From Armatimonadota bacterium (GTDB lineage Bacteria; Sysuimicrobiota; Sysuimicrobiia; Sysuimicrobiales; Humicultoraceae): a stretch of 5,907 nt of DNA. The translations under genes were made by a program, and so were the position numbers. This document shows positions 5,862-5,907 of the stretch, in pieces. Position 1 is the stretch's first letter. Each line of letters begins with the position of its first letter. Where the stretch lies: contig JACQGZ010000020.1 in the NCBI GenBank assembly GCA_016199305.1, forward strand, positions 1 through 5,907, read 5' to 3'. The notes beneath the pieces are model-generated. The model saw nothing but the letters and a program-made list of their open reading frames with translations, searched no databases and was not told where the DNA came from.

Positions 5862-5879
5862 TCGTATCAGACGATACGA
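5862..5879. repeat. 7-bp perfect inverted repeat with a 4-nt spacer (possible operator)
   Basis: TCGTATC (5862-5868), AGAC, GATACGA (5873-5879). The arms are AT-containing and no T-run follows, so a transcription-factor site is more plausible than an intrinsic terminator. It lies about 85 nt upstream of the coiled-coil gene start and overlaps the possible stop codon of the gene entering from the right edge. Which regulator would bind is unknown. Confidence 0.4.
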
Positions 5880-5907
5880 TCCTGGCGCAGCGCAGCGATG
5901 GCCGCCG
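5867..5907 (-). CDS. Possible C-terminal end of a further minus-strand gene
   Basis: Reading leftwards from the edge, one frame gives AAIAALRQDRIV and a TGA stop at 5869-5867. Its codons mostly end in G or C, as in the neighbouring genes. Only 12 residues are visible, so no product can be named. A second minus-strand frame runs open to a TAA at 5828-5826, and a plus-strand ATG begins at 5894, so this is a low-confidence call. Confidence 0.25.
   Translation of the reverse strand, partial: AAIAALRQDRIV

Noticed and set aside
1..5907. New defence, mobile or CRISPR system
   Set aside because: No transposase, integrase, nuclease, toxin-antitoxin pair, spaced direct repeats or attachment site was seen; all sizeable genes fit known metabolic, transport or protease families.

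Overview
High-GC bacterial DNA with tightly packed genes, strong Shine-Dalgarno sites on some of them and long antisense reading frames, as expected at this base composition. The gene set (fused acetyl-CoA carboxylase carboxyltransferase, SDH-type membrane serine protease, molybdo-hydroxylase [2Fe-2S] subunit plus a DUF2877/AllH-type protein) would fit a high-GC environmental bacterium such as a Chloroflexota, Armatimonadota or CSP1-3-like lineage. That placement is only an inference and nothing here proves a phylum. No mobile element, CRISPR array, rRNA or tRNA was recognised.

Left part, plus strand (1-1386): the last 36 residues of a [2Fe-2S] subunit of the xanthine dehydrogenase/CO dehydrogenase family, then, overlapping it by 13 nt, a DUF2877 (AllH-like) protein, then a compact HIT-family protein. 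The first two look translationally coupled and belong to a purine or nitrogen-catabolic cluster that continues off the left edge.

Right part, minus strand (5777 down to 1388): a small coiled-coil protein with a C-terminal membrane anchor, a single-chain AccD-AccA carboxyltransferase, an NCS2 nucleobase permease with uracil-type signature residues, and an SDH/ClpP-fold membrane serine protease. The gaps are 56, 28 and 25 nt, so the four are probably one transcription unit. Its last gene ends 1 nt from the HIT gene, which converges on it. At the right edge the final 13 codons of another minus-strand gene may be present, followed by a 7-bp inverted repeat.

How the parts fit together: the left cluster suggests oxidation of purines and release of nitrogen, and the permease could import nucleobases, but permease and catabolic genes are on opposite strands and the permease motif points to pyrimidines. 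AccDA makes malonyl-CoA for lipid synthesis and has no evident metabolic link to its operon neighbours. I do not see a new defence or mobile system here. The points most worth checking are the AccDA fusion with a shortened AccA N-terminus, the unusual operon around it, and the DUF2877 pairing.
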